The notes beneath the pieces were generated by a model. That model was not told the DNA's origin. It saw only the letters and a list, made by a program, of their open reading frames with translations, and ran no database searches. A stretch of DNA of 64,000 nucleotides from Mangifera indica (taxonomy: Eukaryota; Streptophyta; Magnoliopsida; Sapindales; Anacardiaceae): assembly GCF_011075055.1 (NCBI RefSeq), contig NC_058147.1, positions 11,842,001 through 11,906,000 on the forward strand. Reading direction: 5' to 3'. The translations under genes were made by a program, and so were the position numbers. Each line of letters begins with the position of its first letter. The stretch's first letter is position 1. Positions 46,065 to 58,077 of the stretch are shown here, piece after piece.

Positions 46065-46927
46065 GAGAGGTTTCAATACATTTACTTCTCAATTTATTGT
46101 TTACGTGGAGTAATTATTCTTAATAGTAACTGCCAAACAAGTACATGAAAATTCAAGTCTGGTTAGTGATTAAGAGAGTTGTGGTGCTTTTTGGATATTC
46201 TATATGGCAACCAAATTCTTCTGATTAATTTGGCGATTTTCTTCTGCATCCTTTGATTTCTTTGCTCTTTTTGCTACCTAAGTTCAGTTATTTCAAAAAT
46301 GGGCTTTTAAAGTTTGCTAGCAGAATGGAGTTTCAAATTGCGAGTGGAAGACTACTGCTATCACACAACACAAATTAGCCTTCCGCTTTAATTCATGCAC
46401 TGATAATTGGGCTTGTCTTTGAGGCTTGTGCCAAAATTAGAGTCTCTCTTCTCAGCATCATCAACAATTTGACAAAGTATACTAGCAAAGTAGCAAGGTT
46501 AAATTAGAATCCATCCACTTAAATCACATGATACTCAATAACCCTAAAATACAATAGAAAATAAAAGAGAAAGAAGAGAATAACAAATCGTTATTAAAAT
46601 GTATATAACACCTAAAAGTAACATAATCCAAATAAACCTATAAAAAAAAAAGAAAGGGTAAACCAATTAAATTTGCATTAAATAGTATTCCTTTCATGAA
46701 GAGCAATATTATACTGACATAATTTTTATATATCATTAAATAGTATTATTGTTTAGATAATCACAAAATTATCTTTGTGAATCAATAACTACGCAAGATA
46801 TGCATCAGTCATATTTTTCTGATATGGTTACACAGTAATAACATCCATAGTCATATTTTTTCTGATATCTACTTCTAATTTTTGTCCCTATAATTCCAAC
46901 ACTTCTAAACTACTTGTAATTTATTCT
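46065..46927 (+). repeat. period tail (P3)
   Basis: Homologous to 35081-36350 with an internal deletion around 46468. No gene is recognised. Confidence 0.55.
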
Positions 46928-46956
46928 GGCCTTGTGTGGGAATAAACTTTTTGGCC
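46928..46956. mobile_element. M1 MITE terminal stub at P3/P4 junction
   Basis: The same short end as at 36351-36378, with the same bases upstream, so the P2/P3 and P3/P4 junctions are copies of one breakpoint. Confidence 0.75.
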
Positions 46957-46965
46957 TTTTAATTA

Positions 46966-47276
46966 ATATGCCCTTGAAAATTGTAGGTGTTCTTTATAAT
47001 GAATAAAAATCAAAACTATATTTACTCTAAGTTGAAATTTAGGCAATGCTTTAATTTTTTTGTTTATGTGGCTGAAATTTTGAGCGAAGCATGATTCTTT
47101 GTTAAATATTTCGGAATCAATATAACTTTTTTTTAATTTTCTTACTCTCAATTCCTTTTTAATTTTATACATTGAAAACTTACTACAAATTTGCGTGATT
47201 ACAATAAATTAAATTAAATTAGATGATTGTTTGTTTTATTTTCCTTAAAAAACTGAGAAAAGAAAATATTATTTAT
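46966..47276 (+). repeat. repeat block e (P4, first copy)
   Basis: Colinear with 36388-36724, with a small deletion near 47100. Confidence 0.7.
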
Positions 47277-48371
47277 TGTTAAAATATATTATTTCGGCTA
47301 GAATATATTTAAATAGATTTCGAATATATTATTTTATATATTAGAATATATTCTAAATATATTATTTCCTAAGTTAACAGATATTCTAAATATATGTTTT
47401 CCATTTTTATATTATTGTATATTAATTATCTTTATTTGTATTTCCTTATATAAAATTTATGATAGATAGTTTAATATACAAAAAAATTTATGTATTATTC
47501 AGATAGTTTAATATACAAAAAAATACAATTTATTCATATTTTTAGATGGTATCAAAGACAAGCATCCTTCTGGCATTTTAGTTAAGCTCACTTATGTCAT
47601 CATTTCCACATATATGGAAAGTGAAAAAATGAGTTTATTACTTTGGACACACTTATGCCTTCACCTATGTAGAAAGTGGAAATATGAGTTTTAGTTTGGG
47701 CACGCTCATGCCGTCATTTGTGTAAAAAGTAGAAAGATGAGTTTATTAGGTTCTCTCATGCCTTCACCTAAGTGGAAAGTGAAAAGATGAGTTTGCAAAC
47801 ATAAAAGTTGAGTTTGCAAACTCAATTAAGCAACATCACGTTTGCAAACTCATCTTTTCACTTTCCATATAGGTGAAGGCGTGAGTCTAATAAACTCATT
47901 TTTTCACTTTCTACGCAGATGAAAGCGTAACAATATTTGAATTGAAAACTCATCTTTTCACTTTCTACATAAGTGAAAGTGTGAACGTACCCAAACTAAT
48001 GAACTCATCTTTTCACTTTTTTCATATGTGAAAGCAAGGGCGTGAGGAAGCCTAACTAAAATATATATTATTTTCTATTTTATTTGCTTACTTAAGTTTG
48101 AGGGGTGTGTTGAAATATATTTCAAATATATTATTTCAGTTATAATATATTTGAATAGATTTCGAATATATTATTTTCTATATTAGAATATAATCCAAAT
48201 ATTTTATTTCCTAAGTTAGCAAATATTCTAAATATATATTTTCCCTTTTTACATTATTGTATATTAATTATATTAATTATATTTCTTTATATAAGATTTA
48301 TGATAGGTATACACTTATGTATTATTAAGATATTTTAATATTCTAATATACAATTAATTCATATTGTAACA
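47277..48371 (+). mobile_element. TRIM, complete (P4)
   Basis: LTRs are 47277-47546 and 48108-48371, with TGGTATCAAAGA at 47547 and TTTAT on both sides (47272-47276, 48372-48376). The internal palindrome is larger than in P3 because one extra unit is present near 47790-47915. Confidence 0.88.
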
Positions 48372-48376
48372 TTTAT

Positions 48377-49894
48377 AATAAATTAAATTAGATAATTTTG
48401 GCTTGTTTCTTCTTGTAAGTTGCAGTTTAAATTTGTTTAAGGATGTGTTACTAAAAATATTTTCAACAATTAATTCTTCTATATATTTTTAAAATTTTTT
48501 GAATTTTAACCGTGTTTAGTGTCAATACCATTTCAAGGTCAATGTACGAAGATTGAAAATACACATTATTGTTTTAGTAATTAAACATGAAAAATAATAT
48601 GTATAAAAACAAATTTTCATATCTTATTTTTATAATCTAATATAACAATATGTGATTAGATAATGTTAAAATAAGATAAAAAAATAAGCAATCATATTAT
48701 TCAATTACAAATTGTTACATCAGTTTATAAAAATAAGTTGATAATATTTGTTTGTACATGTAGCTTTATTCATTAAATATATTGTTATTTGTAAATATGC
48801 AAAGTGAAGTGTTTGTTAATGTATGTGATGAGAAAATTTTAATTCTTGATCAGCAGTGACATAGTTTTTGAACTAAATGGGGAAGAAGAATGAAGCAAAA
48901 TGGGCATGCCTATACATAAAAGCAAGAATCAAAACATGAAAAGAAACATACATGAGAAGGTTAGAAGATTACCTACTCCTTTGCTTTAGATGTAGGATAA
49001 TGGAAGGAGTCTCTCACTTTAAAAAATCTCAAAAACGTTGCACCTCCAAGCCAAAAACACCCCAGAAGGGAAAGGAATGTTGTTTTTGTGATAGAAAGTT
49101 TGTTTCAAACGAGCTTAGTTCATCTAAGAAAAACTAATGAGCCATTTTTATGTTGGTGGCTAATTAACAATAATGAAATTATTAATCGGTCCTTTAAATT
49201 TTTAATTTAAACTACAATCATGCATGCATATCAATTATATATCTTAGCTACCCCAATTTTGCTTCACAAACATTTTAACTTTTAAAATGTTACTTTTGTA
49301 CCTATGTAACACTTTATATGATACTAATGTTAAGTATCCTTCGAAAGGTGTTAGCCAATCTCAGATAATATACTTCTTACTCTCAAAAGCTTGGTTTATT
49401 AGTATGACCCTTTTGGTTCACTATAACATAATCATGAGTCGTTTTTTGAACAATCTGAAATACATATGAAAACTCAACGATTATGATAAACATTTAACAA
49501 TGTGTCATAGCCCCTAAACTACGATGAAAAAACACTTTATTGAACCTAATACCATCAATCGCACAATTCATGTAGATAAGATCTTTCCATCATCTAATCT
49601 TGATCAATTTCGGGCTCATGATTCGTCAAAGTCCTAATTTCAATTCTATACAAATCATTAATTGATATGTTCAAAACACTTCATCACAAATATCTTTCGT
49701 ATAACTTATATTATACTCTGGCTAGAGATTTTGATTTCAAATATTTATCGACATTTTTTTCGGAACTCAAATATGGGTCAAATCAACAGATATCCTAAAC
49801 CTAATATTTTTCGAGTCAATGGATTCTATCTTTATCATCATTCGTCTTCACATACAAACAACACATAACCAACATGGCCTTTCATCTTGAAACT
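48377..49894. repeat. repeat blocks X and G (P4)
   Basis: Colinear with 37759-39294 and more similar to P3 than to P1 or P2, with a short deletion near 49062. Confidence 0.65.
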
Positions 49895-50636
49895 ATTAGT
49901 TTGAGTATTCATGAGCATGAGCTTACCTTTCATATTAAGAAGCAAGTTACCAACCTTATTTCAAATCATATTGACAACAACCTAATATAGGTATTCCAAT
50001 GTTTAGTTATGTCAGATTGGAACTCGGTCTTTTGAGTTGCATATTCTAATGTACCTATGATTTTGAACCAAGTTGAAGCAAAGTTGGGTCTTAAACCTTA
50101 GAAAGCTACACGTGACTATAGAGTGTGCTCACTAAGTATAGTAACATGTCAAGTATGATTCTAAAGTTTGTCTTGGATGAATGAAGGAAACAATCTACTA
50201 GAATTAAGTTAAAGACAACAAAAGAAAGGTTGGAATGGGGAGTGCCTTTCGAGATTGGCGTTGGTAGTATTGAGACCATGGTCTCTCATAGTTTAGGGTG
50301 GATGTGATGTGAGCTAGTTTGAGTTTGGATTGTTGTTCTACCCAAGATTGATATCTCACTAGTATAGTGACACATTATCTCACCATGTGGATGATTCTTC
50401 TTCTTCAATGGCTTTTTATGTTCCTTTTCGGTATTGATTCTTTTTCTTCTTTGATGACTTTTTTTTTTGGCGTCACTTGATCATGAGTTGACCATTCTAG
50501 ATGCAAGTTGAGCACAAGTCATCCACCCTTCTCCATAGTGTTTGCATTGCTTAAGCCTCCATAGGCTTGATATACTTTGCATTATTTTCTTTTTTATTTT
50601 AATTTTTTAAATAGTGTAATTTGTTTGTGTCTTTTA
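49895..50636 (+). repeat. repeat block d (P4), empty M2 site
   Basis: The M2 target is uninterrupted at about 50590-50612. TTTTA (50632-50636) is the left TSD of the Sirevirus-like element. Confidence 0.7.
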
Positions 50637-52038
50637 TGTTGACTCAATGAGTCATTATGCTCTTATTTTGATGATAACAAACCAATATGTCCCTAAACAT
50701 ATTAACTAATGATTTTACTTGAATGTGAGCTTAGATTGCAAGAATTTATCAAATGCACTTGAAGGAGTTTCAAGATGGAAATGAAAGAGAAGACTCAAGT
50801 GAAGAATTCTTGAAGATTTGAAGTAAACTCAAGTTTAGGTAGACATGTTTGTAATTTGGAGCATTCGCTTTGATTAGAATATTTATTTGCATGGGATAGC
50901 TCACTTGAAAACTCATTTTCATATCTTTCACTTTTTTGGTTAAAATGTCATTTTTCAAACTTATTGGGTTAAGCCAATTTTTTCACTAAAGTTTATTAAT
51001 TCATTTAAAATGATGAAGTTTTGTGAACTACATTTTCATATCTTAAAGTTGGTTTTGAAAGAATTTTCAAAAATGGGTTAAATTGTCACTTTTCAAAGTT
51101 TTATGGGTCAAATTATGATTTTTGAAATTTTAAGGGGTAAAATGTAATAAAATTTGGTCTACCGAATTTGACAGTCCGAATCAGCTTCCGAATTGTCCAG
51201 AAACCATGTATTTTGGCTTCCAGAAATTTGATCAACCAAATTTTGGTTTGAATTTTTCCAACGGCTAGTGCCACGTCACATCCGATTGACCGAATTACAT
51301 CCGGTCGATCGAATTATATGTTTTCTGGAAAACTAAAACGGCTATCTTTGTGCACAATGGTAACTTTCCTCATTTTCTCCTATATAAACCCAATCAAATT
51401 CATTCGAAAAGAACTTTTGCCACAAAAAACTTTCATATATTTGAGAGCAAATTAGTTTTGAGTTATTCACTTGCAAATTCTTTTCTCTAATCAAAACCCT
51501 TGCTCATACAATTTGTAATTTCATTTGCATTGGGTTGTACTAAGCTTCAACTTTTATATACACTATTTGAGAGAGATCATATTTCAATTTCGTACTAAAA
51601 TTCATGCTATAAAAGAGTGAGGTTCACTCTTGGAGGGATTAGAAAATCTCTAGTGAGAGAAATTGAGTTTCAACATTTGTAAAGGTTAATAGCACCTTGG
51701 AAGCTATTTTGGTTGTGAAGAAAAGCTTGGTTGAGGTTTTGGTCAACCAAAGATTAGTGGAATACTCTAAGGGAGAAAGTTTGGAGGAGTGGACGTAGGC
51801 CGGGTTGAGCCGAACCACTATACATCGCGTGTTTGATTTTCTCTTCCTTTAAACTCATACTTTATGTTATGTTATTTTGATTGTGTTGGTTATTTGAAAT
51901 ATTTTAGTTATTCTCACAAATTGGATTAAAAATAGGCAATATTAATTGATTTGAATAAATTGTTCTAATTCTCTAATTAGGTAAAGATTGTTTTAAATTG
52001 CCTAATTCACCCCTCCTCTTAGGCCATTCGATCCTACA
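50637..52038 (+). repeat. Sirevirus-like 5' LTR
   Basis: It is 1402 bp, with TATATAAA at 51381-51388. Upstream of the box (51155-51325) it holds diverged copies of a CGGTCGACCG-type palindrome. Confidence 0.92.
51381..51388 (+). promoter_or_regulatory. TATA box of Sirevirus-like LTR
   Basis: TATATAAA, conserved at 58861-58868 in the 3' LTR. Confidence 0.6.
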
Positions 52039-52040
52039 AT

Positions 52041-52052
52041 TGGTATCAGGGC
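52041..52052 (+). other. primer-binding site
   Basis: TGGTATCAGGGC lies two bases after the 5' LTR and matches the initiator-Met-tRNA complement with one difference. Confidence 0.85.
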
Positions 52053-52090
52053 TTGGTTGCTTATTCTCATAAACTTAACCGTTTAGAGCA

Positions 52091-52875
52091 ATGGCCGTGA
52101 ACCTAGGAAAATCTCATATCGTTAGTGAAGGGCTTGCCCCTAATAGACCGCCATTGTTTGATGGCATCGGATATGCCCATTGGAAAAATCGTATGTCGAT
52201 TTTTCTTCAAAGTGATTATGAATTGTGGGATGTAGTGTAAGATGGACATTTTGTTCTTATGAAAGAAGTAGATGGAAAACAAGTGCCTAAAACTAGGGAA
52301 GAAATGACCCCTTAAGATAAGAAGAAAATTGCCATTAATGCTAGAGCTATGAATGTGTTATATTATGCATTAAATGAATATAACTTTAGCAAGGTACAAG
52401 CTTGTACCTCGGCTAAAGAAATTTGGGAATTATTGATGGTGTCAAATGAGGGGACTTCACAAGTCAAGGAGACTAAAATTAGCATGCTCACACACTCATA
52501 CGAGTTGTTTAAGATGAATGAAAATGAAACTATTAGTGACATGTTTGATAGATTTATTGCTATTGTGAATGAATTGAAAAATCTTCGTAAAGTTTATACT
52601 AACCAAGAAAATGTCAAGAAACTTCTTAGGTGTTTGCCTCTATCTTGGGATCCCAAAGTGACAACAATCGAAGAAGCAAAAGATGTCAAGACTCTACCTC
52701 TTGAAGAGTTTTTAGGTTCACTTCTCACTCATGAGCTTACTATGAAGCAATGACAAATTGAAGAAGTGGAGAAGAAGAAAAAGAGTATCGCCTTCAAATC
52801 ATCCATCAAGAGAATGAAAAGTTCCTAGAAGAGGAAGAGGAGACATCAAATGATAAAGATGAAGATATTGCACTC
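52091..52875 (+). pseudogene. copia Gag region with premature stops
   Basis: The frame starting ATGGCCGTGAACCTAGG encodes a typical copia Gag N-terminus ('PPLFDGIGYAHWKNRMSIFL'). It is closed by stop codons near 52239, 52313 and 52751. The longest open piece, 52349-52753, is the central capsid-like part ('YELFKMNENETISDMFDRF'). A frame change between about 52800 and 52876 separates it from the zinc-knuckle part. No functional Gag can be made from this copy. Confidence 0.85.
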
Positions 52876-54129
52876 TTGACTAGAAAGATTGGAAAGCTTC
52901 TGAGGAATAGAAAACTAAGAAGAAATGGAGACTTTATAAAAATGGATGCTTCTAAAGGTAAAAAGGGAGAAAGACAAAGGAGAGAACAAGTTGTGTGCTA
53001 TGAATGCAAGAAGCCGGGACACATCAAATATGATTGCCCTCTCCTCAAAATTGGTAGATCGAAAAAGAAAGCAATGAAGGCTACGTGGGATGATAGAGAT
53101 GAAAGTGAATCCGAAAAGGAGGATAACAAAATGGCCAGCATGTGTTTCATGGCAATTACAAATAATGAGGAACCGAAAAATAAAAGGAAGAAAAGCAAAT
53201 GGTTCCTCGATAGTGCTTGCTTAAGACACATGACCGGAGATATTTCACTTTTCTCGACAATAAGCAAGAAAAATGGAGGACATGTCACCTTTGGAGACAA
53301 TGCGAAGGGTAAAATAATTGGCATTAGAGATATTGGTAACAACTCATATATTATCATTGAAAATGTTCTTTTGGTAGATCGTCTTAAGCATAATCTCCTT
53401 AGCATTAGTCAACTATGTGATAAAGGATTTAAAGTCATTTTTGAGCCAAATAGTTGCACTATAGAAAATATGAATGATGGAAAAAGAAGTTGTGTAAGAA
53501 ATAGAGATGGAAATGTTTACACTATAGATGTAGAAAATGCATCTCATGAAAATCTATGTTTCTCCGTATTGTATGAAAATAGTTGGTTGTGGCATAGAAG
53601 ATTAAGTCATGCTAGCATGGACTTGATTTCAAAAATCTCCAAGAAAGAGCTTGTAAAAGGTCTTCCAAAAATAGATTTTATTAAAGATAAAATTTGTAAT
53701 GCATGTCAATTTGGTAAACAAACAAAAAATTCTTTTAAAAGTAAAACTCATATTTCTACATCTAGACCTTTACAACTTCTTCATATTGATCTTTTTGGTC
53801 CTTTAAGAACCACAAGCCTAAGTGAAAAACATTATGCTTTTGTTATTGTTGATGATTTTTCAAGATTCACTTGGGTACTTTTTCTTGCATCAAAAGATGA
53901 AGCCCTTCATGCATTTTCAAAATTTGTCAAGAAAATACAAAAAGAAAAAGAAATGCATATTTCTTGCATTAGAAGTGATCATGAGAGAGAATTTAAAAAT
54001 CATTCATTCGAAAACTTTTGTGATGAGCATGGTATTGAACATCAATTCTCTTGTCCTAGAACCCCCAACAAAATGGTGTTGTTGAAAGAAAGATTAGGAC
54101 AATTCAAGAGATGGCTAGAACCATGTTAA
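52876..54129 (+). pseudogene. copia Gag C-terminus, protease and integrase (broken)
   Basis: This 417-codon frame holds a CCHC zinc knuckle (Cys41, Cys44, His49, Cys54), the protease site, the integrase HHCC finger (His240, His245, Cys274, Cys277) and two integrase acidic residues (Asp305, Asp368). The protease motif reads DSA where the family has DSG, so protease was probably inactive. A one-base loss near 54062-54068 shifts the frame before the third catalytic acid; the rest of integrase continues in the frame that overlaps at 54111. The product ends at 54129. Confidence 0.88.
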
Positions 54130-56246
54130 ATGAAAAAACTTTACTTCAATATTTTTGGGTGGAAGTCGTAAACACTGCATGTTATGTTTTAAATCGTGTT
54201 TTAATAAAACCATCTTTAGATAAAACTCCATATGAACTTTGGAAAAACAAAAAACCAAATATTGGTTATTTTAAAGTTTTTGGATACAAATGCTTTATTT
54301 TGAACACAAAAGAAAACTTAGGAAAATTTGATTCAAAATCAGACATTGGCATTTTTCTTGGATATTCATCATCTAGCAAAGCATATAGAGTGTTTAACAA
54401 AAGGACACTAATAGTTGAGGAATCCATGCATGTTATTTTTTATGAATATAATCCTTTAACTAGTGTGCAAGTTGATATTAATGATGATCAAGTTAAAAAT
54501 GGAGACCAAACGGAAATTCATGATTCACCAAATGATGATAAGGATGAAGCAAACCAAGAGCTAAAACATGAAAAAGATAAAGATAAAGATCTTCCTAAGG
54601 CTTGGAGGTATGCAAATGCTCATCCTAAAGAATTAATTATTGGTGAGGAAAATCAAGGTGTTAAAACTAGATCATCTTTTAATCTTTGTAATAATTTAGC
54701 ATTTCTTTCACAATTTGAACCAAAAAGATTTCATGATGCATTAAATGATGAATTTTGGATTTTAGCCATGCAAGAGGAACTAAATCAATTCGAAAGAAAC
54801 AATGTTTGGGAACTAGTCCCTCGTCCGGATTATCAATCCGTTATTGACACAAAACGGGTTTTTAGAAACAAAATGGATGAATCCGGAGTGGTTGTTAGAA
54901 ATAAAGCTAGATTAGTGGCTCAAGGCTACAACCAAGAGGAGGGAATAGATTTTGAAGAAACTTTTGCACCGGTAGCTAGACTAGAATCCATTAGGATGCT
55001 TTTGGCATTTGCATGTTCTAAAAATTTTATTTTATATCAAATGGATTTCAAAAATGCTTTTTTAAATGGATTTATCATGGAGGAAGTTTATGTTGAACAA
55101 CCTCCCGGGTTTGAAAGTCATGATTTTCCAAACCATGTTTTTAAACTTCAAAAAACTCTTTATGATTTAAAACAAGCACCCCGAGCATGGTATGAACGTT
55201 TGAGTAAATTCTTGTTTGAAAAAGATTTTTGCATTAGAAAAGTAGATACTACATTGTTTATTAAGAGAAAAGAAAATGATATACTTTTGGTTCAAATTTA
55301 TGTTGATGATATCATCTTTGGATATACTAATGTCTCCTTGTGTGAAGAATTTTCTAACCTCATGAGCAAAGAATTTGAAATGAGCATGATGGGAGAACTC
55401 AAGTATTTTCTCGGACTTAATATCAAGCAAAGCAAAGAGGGTATCTTTATCAACCAATCTTCATACATCAAGGACTTATTAAAGAAGTTTGGCATGGAAG
55501 GACTAAAAGCTTCAAGCACACCAATGAGTTCAACTATCAAGCTCACCAAAGATGAGAGTGGGCCAAATGTTGATGTTAAAATGTATAGAGGTATGATTGG
55601 CTCTCTTTTATATTTAACTGCTAGTAGACCCGATATTATGTTTAGTGTGTGCTTGTGTGCTCGATTCCAATCATGTCCCAAGGAATCTCATTTAAAAACC
55701 CTTAAAAAAATCTTCAAATATTTACATGGTACTAGATTTTTAGGGTTGTGGTATCCTAGAGAAACGTCTTTTGACCTAGTGAGCTATTTGGATGCCAACT
55801 TTGCCAGAAGCCAAGTCGATAGAAAAAGTACTAGTGGTACTTGTCATTTTCTAGGTCATGCATTAGTTTCATGGTTTTCAAGAAAACAAAACTCCGTAGC
55901 TTTATTAACCGCGGAAGCGGAATATATTGTCGCCGATAGTTATTGTGCTCAAGCCTTGTGGATGCAACAAACTCTTAGAGATTATAGAGTTAGCCTATCT
56001 AAAACTCCAATCTTGTGTGACAACACAAATGCTATTAGCTTATCCAAAAATCTCATTCAACACTCTCGAACCAAACATATAGAAATTAGATATCATTTTA
56101 TTCGAGACCATGTTCAAAAGGGTGATATTTGTCTTGACTTTGTATCCACTGAAAATCAACTTGCGAATATTTTTACAAAACCTCTTGGGGAAGAACATTT
56201 TTGCAAAATTAGAGGTGAACTTGGGATCATGGAATCACCATATTAG
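54111..56246 (+). pseudogene. copia integrase C-terminus, reverse transcriptase and RNase H
   Basis: This 711-codon open frame begins inside integrase with no start of its own. It contains the integrase C-terminal region (to about residue 120), an acidic linker (about 120-165) and the reverse transcriptase with '[11 protein letters not shown]' (310-320) and the catalytic YVDD (397-400). RNase H follows with Asp561 and Glu604 in place and the usual '[12 protein letters not shown]' near the end. It is the best-preserved part of the element; its only visible fault is separation from the upstream frame. Confidence 0.88.
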
Positions 56247-58077
56247 CATTTGCACTTACATATCATTGTGGTTATGGTGTTTTGGATTAATTGAGAATGT
56301 CAATATATGTTTTATGCATCATTTCATGTTTGACCATCCTTGATAGTTTTCTTGTACCAATTATTCTTGCATTGACTTTTAATGTGTTTGATTTAATTTT
56401 CCTCATATTTAGCATTAAATTTCATTGTACTTTATGTTATTGAGTCAAAATTGTATAGTTGGATCATTTTGGCTTGTTTATACTCAATATGGGACAACAA
56501 AGTGCATAAAATATATACCAGAATTTTGGAGAATTCGGCTGACGAATTGGAAAATTCGATCGACCTAATTTGTCAAAATTCGGTCGACCGTTTTCTACAG
56601 TGTTCTGCAATGTATAAAGGCAAATGTTTCTCCACCTTTTTACATCATGTTTCTTCAACTTTTTTTTATCAAATTGGTTCCCAACATTTTTTCTACACTT
56701 TCTAGCCAAAATTCTTTTTCAAAAACATCATAATTCACCTAAAATTTCAACAAAATTTCCAAAAATTATAAACCCTAAAAATTTGATTTTTGCTCAAATT
56801 CATCCAAATTTTTGTTATTTTATATAAAACACACATTTATCCCTTCTAGTATCATTCTAATATTTCCTAAATAGCAATTTTTGAAATTAAGTCTTTAATC
56901 AAAAACCCCTAATTTTATCATCCAAAATTCGGTTTTTGTTTTAAAATACCTCTTTTGGTTATCCTTTTTTTTTTTTTTGGATTTCAATTATACTATTGGA
57001 TTTCTCTCACCATTTTTAACTTGGGTGTGTATTCAAATTTCAAATGTGTGAATGTTCATGTAGATTTACACTTTTGCCCTTGTACATACATTCGAAGCCA
57101 TGGTGCATTTCATCACATTTTATTGCATTCAGTATGGCATTTATACTTCTTCTTCTCTATTTTCCATTTCGAACTTACTTTTGTGCTTCATTTTATTTAA
57201 GTTGATAATTATGTGATTAGTTTGTGCATAGTTAAGCATTTGTTCACTTATGTGATATTTGTGCATTTTACATGAACTTACACTTTATATTGTCTAAGCA
57301 TTAGTACTCTTACTTGGATGATTATGATTGTTTGGATTTTTTTTATTGGTTTAGCCTTGATAATCATATCTTTTATGTATGTGTTAAGGTATTTTAGTTT
57401 TCCTTTACCTTATTGGATATATACCTTGCATTTTTCTTTTTTATAATGACAAAGGGGGAGAAATTATACATGTTATATTCTATATTTGATTACGGATACA
57501 TTTGATTATGAATATGGATGTGATATTTAATGTCTATGGATTTTCCAAATGCTTTGATGTTTTATCTTGTTTGAATTGTTAATGCTCTTATTTTGATGCT
57601 CATACTTATTTAGACATTCTATTCATGCACTAAGCCTTAATGTTTATTATTGGCCATTTTGGTAATCATTTTTATACATTGTTCATAAATGATAGTCTTC
57701 TTTTGTCTCCTTGATTATATCATTTTATCTATTGCCTTATTCTTTTTGATAATGACAAAGGGGGAGAAAAGTTTGATTGACGATTGCTACTTTCATTTCA
57801 TTGATGTTATGGATATTGTGGATATTTTGATGAAGATATATGTTGTGGATATTATGGATATTTTGATGAGGATATATGTGATTGATGAGATTAATGTTAA
57901 ACATATTATTATTTGCATATATTCAGGGGGAGGAAACTTGATTTTTTAAGGCGAACTCTTGCAAATTTTTTTTAAAAAATCAAGTGTTTCTTAACTTCAA
58001 GGAAGTACATTCATTGATATATTTTATAAAATTCCTTGAAGTGCATATGTGTTTGTCATCATAAAAAAGGGGGAGAT
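56247..58077 (+). other. Sirevirus-like 3' internal region with repeated purine tracts
   Basis: It has no convincing env-like frame. AAAGGGGGAGAA occurs at 57450-57461 and 57756-57767, CAGGGGGAGGAA at 57926, and AAAAAAGGGGGAG ends just before the 3' LTR. Several polypurine tracts in this position are described for Sireviruses. A CGGTCGACCG palindrome and a diverged partner lie at 56550-56590, matching the LTR palindromes. Confidence 0.7.

Noticed and set aside
52998..53405. 135-codon minus-strand frame in the Sirevirus-like element
   Set aside because: It is a shadow of the gag-pol frame on the other strand.
54062..54130. Possible programmed frameshift in copia pol
   Set aside because: Copia elements use a single gag-pol frame, the shift lies inside integrase, and gag of this copy also has stops; an ordinary one-base loss explains it.
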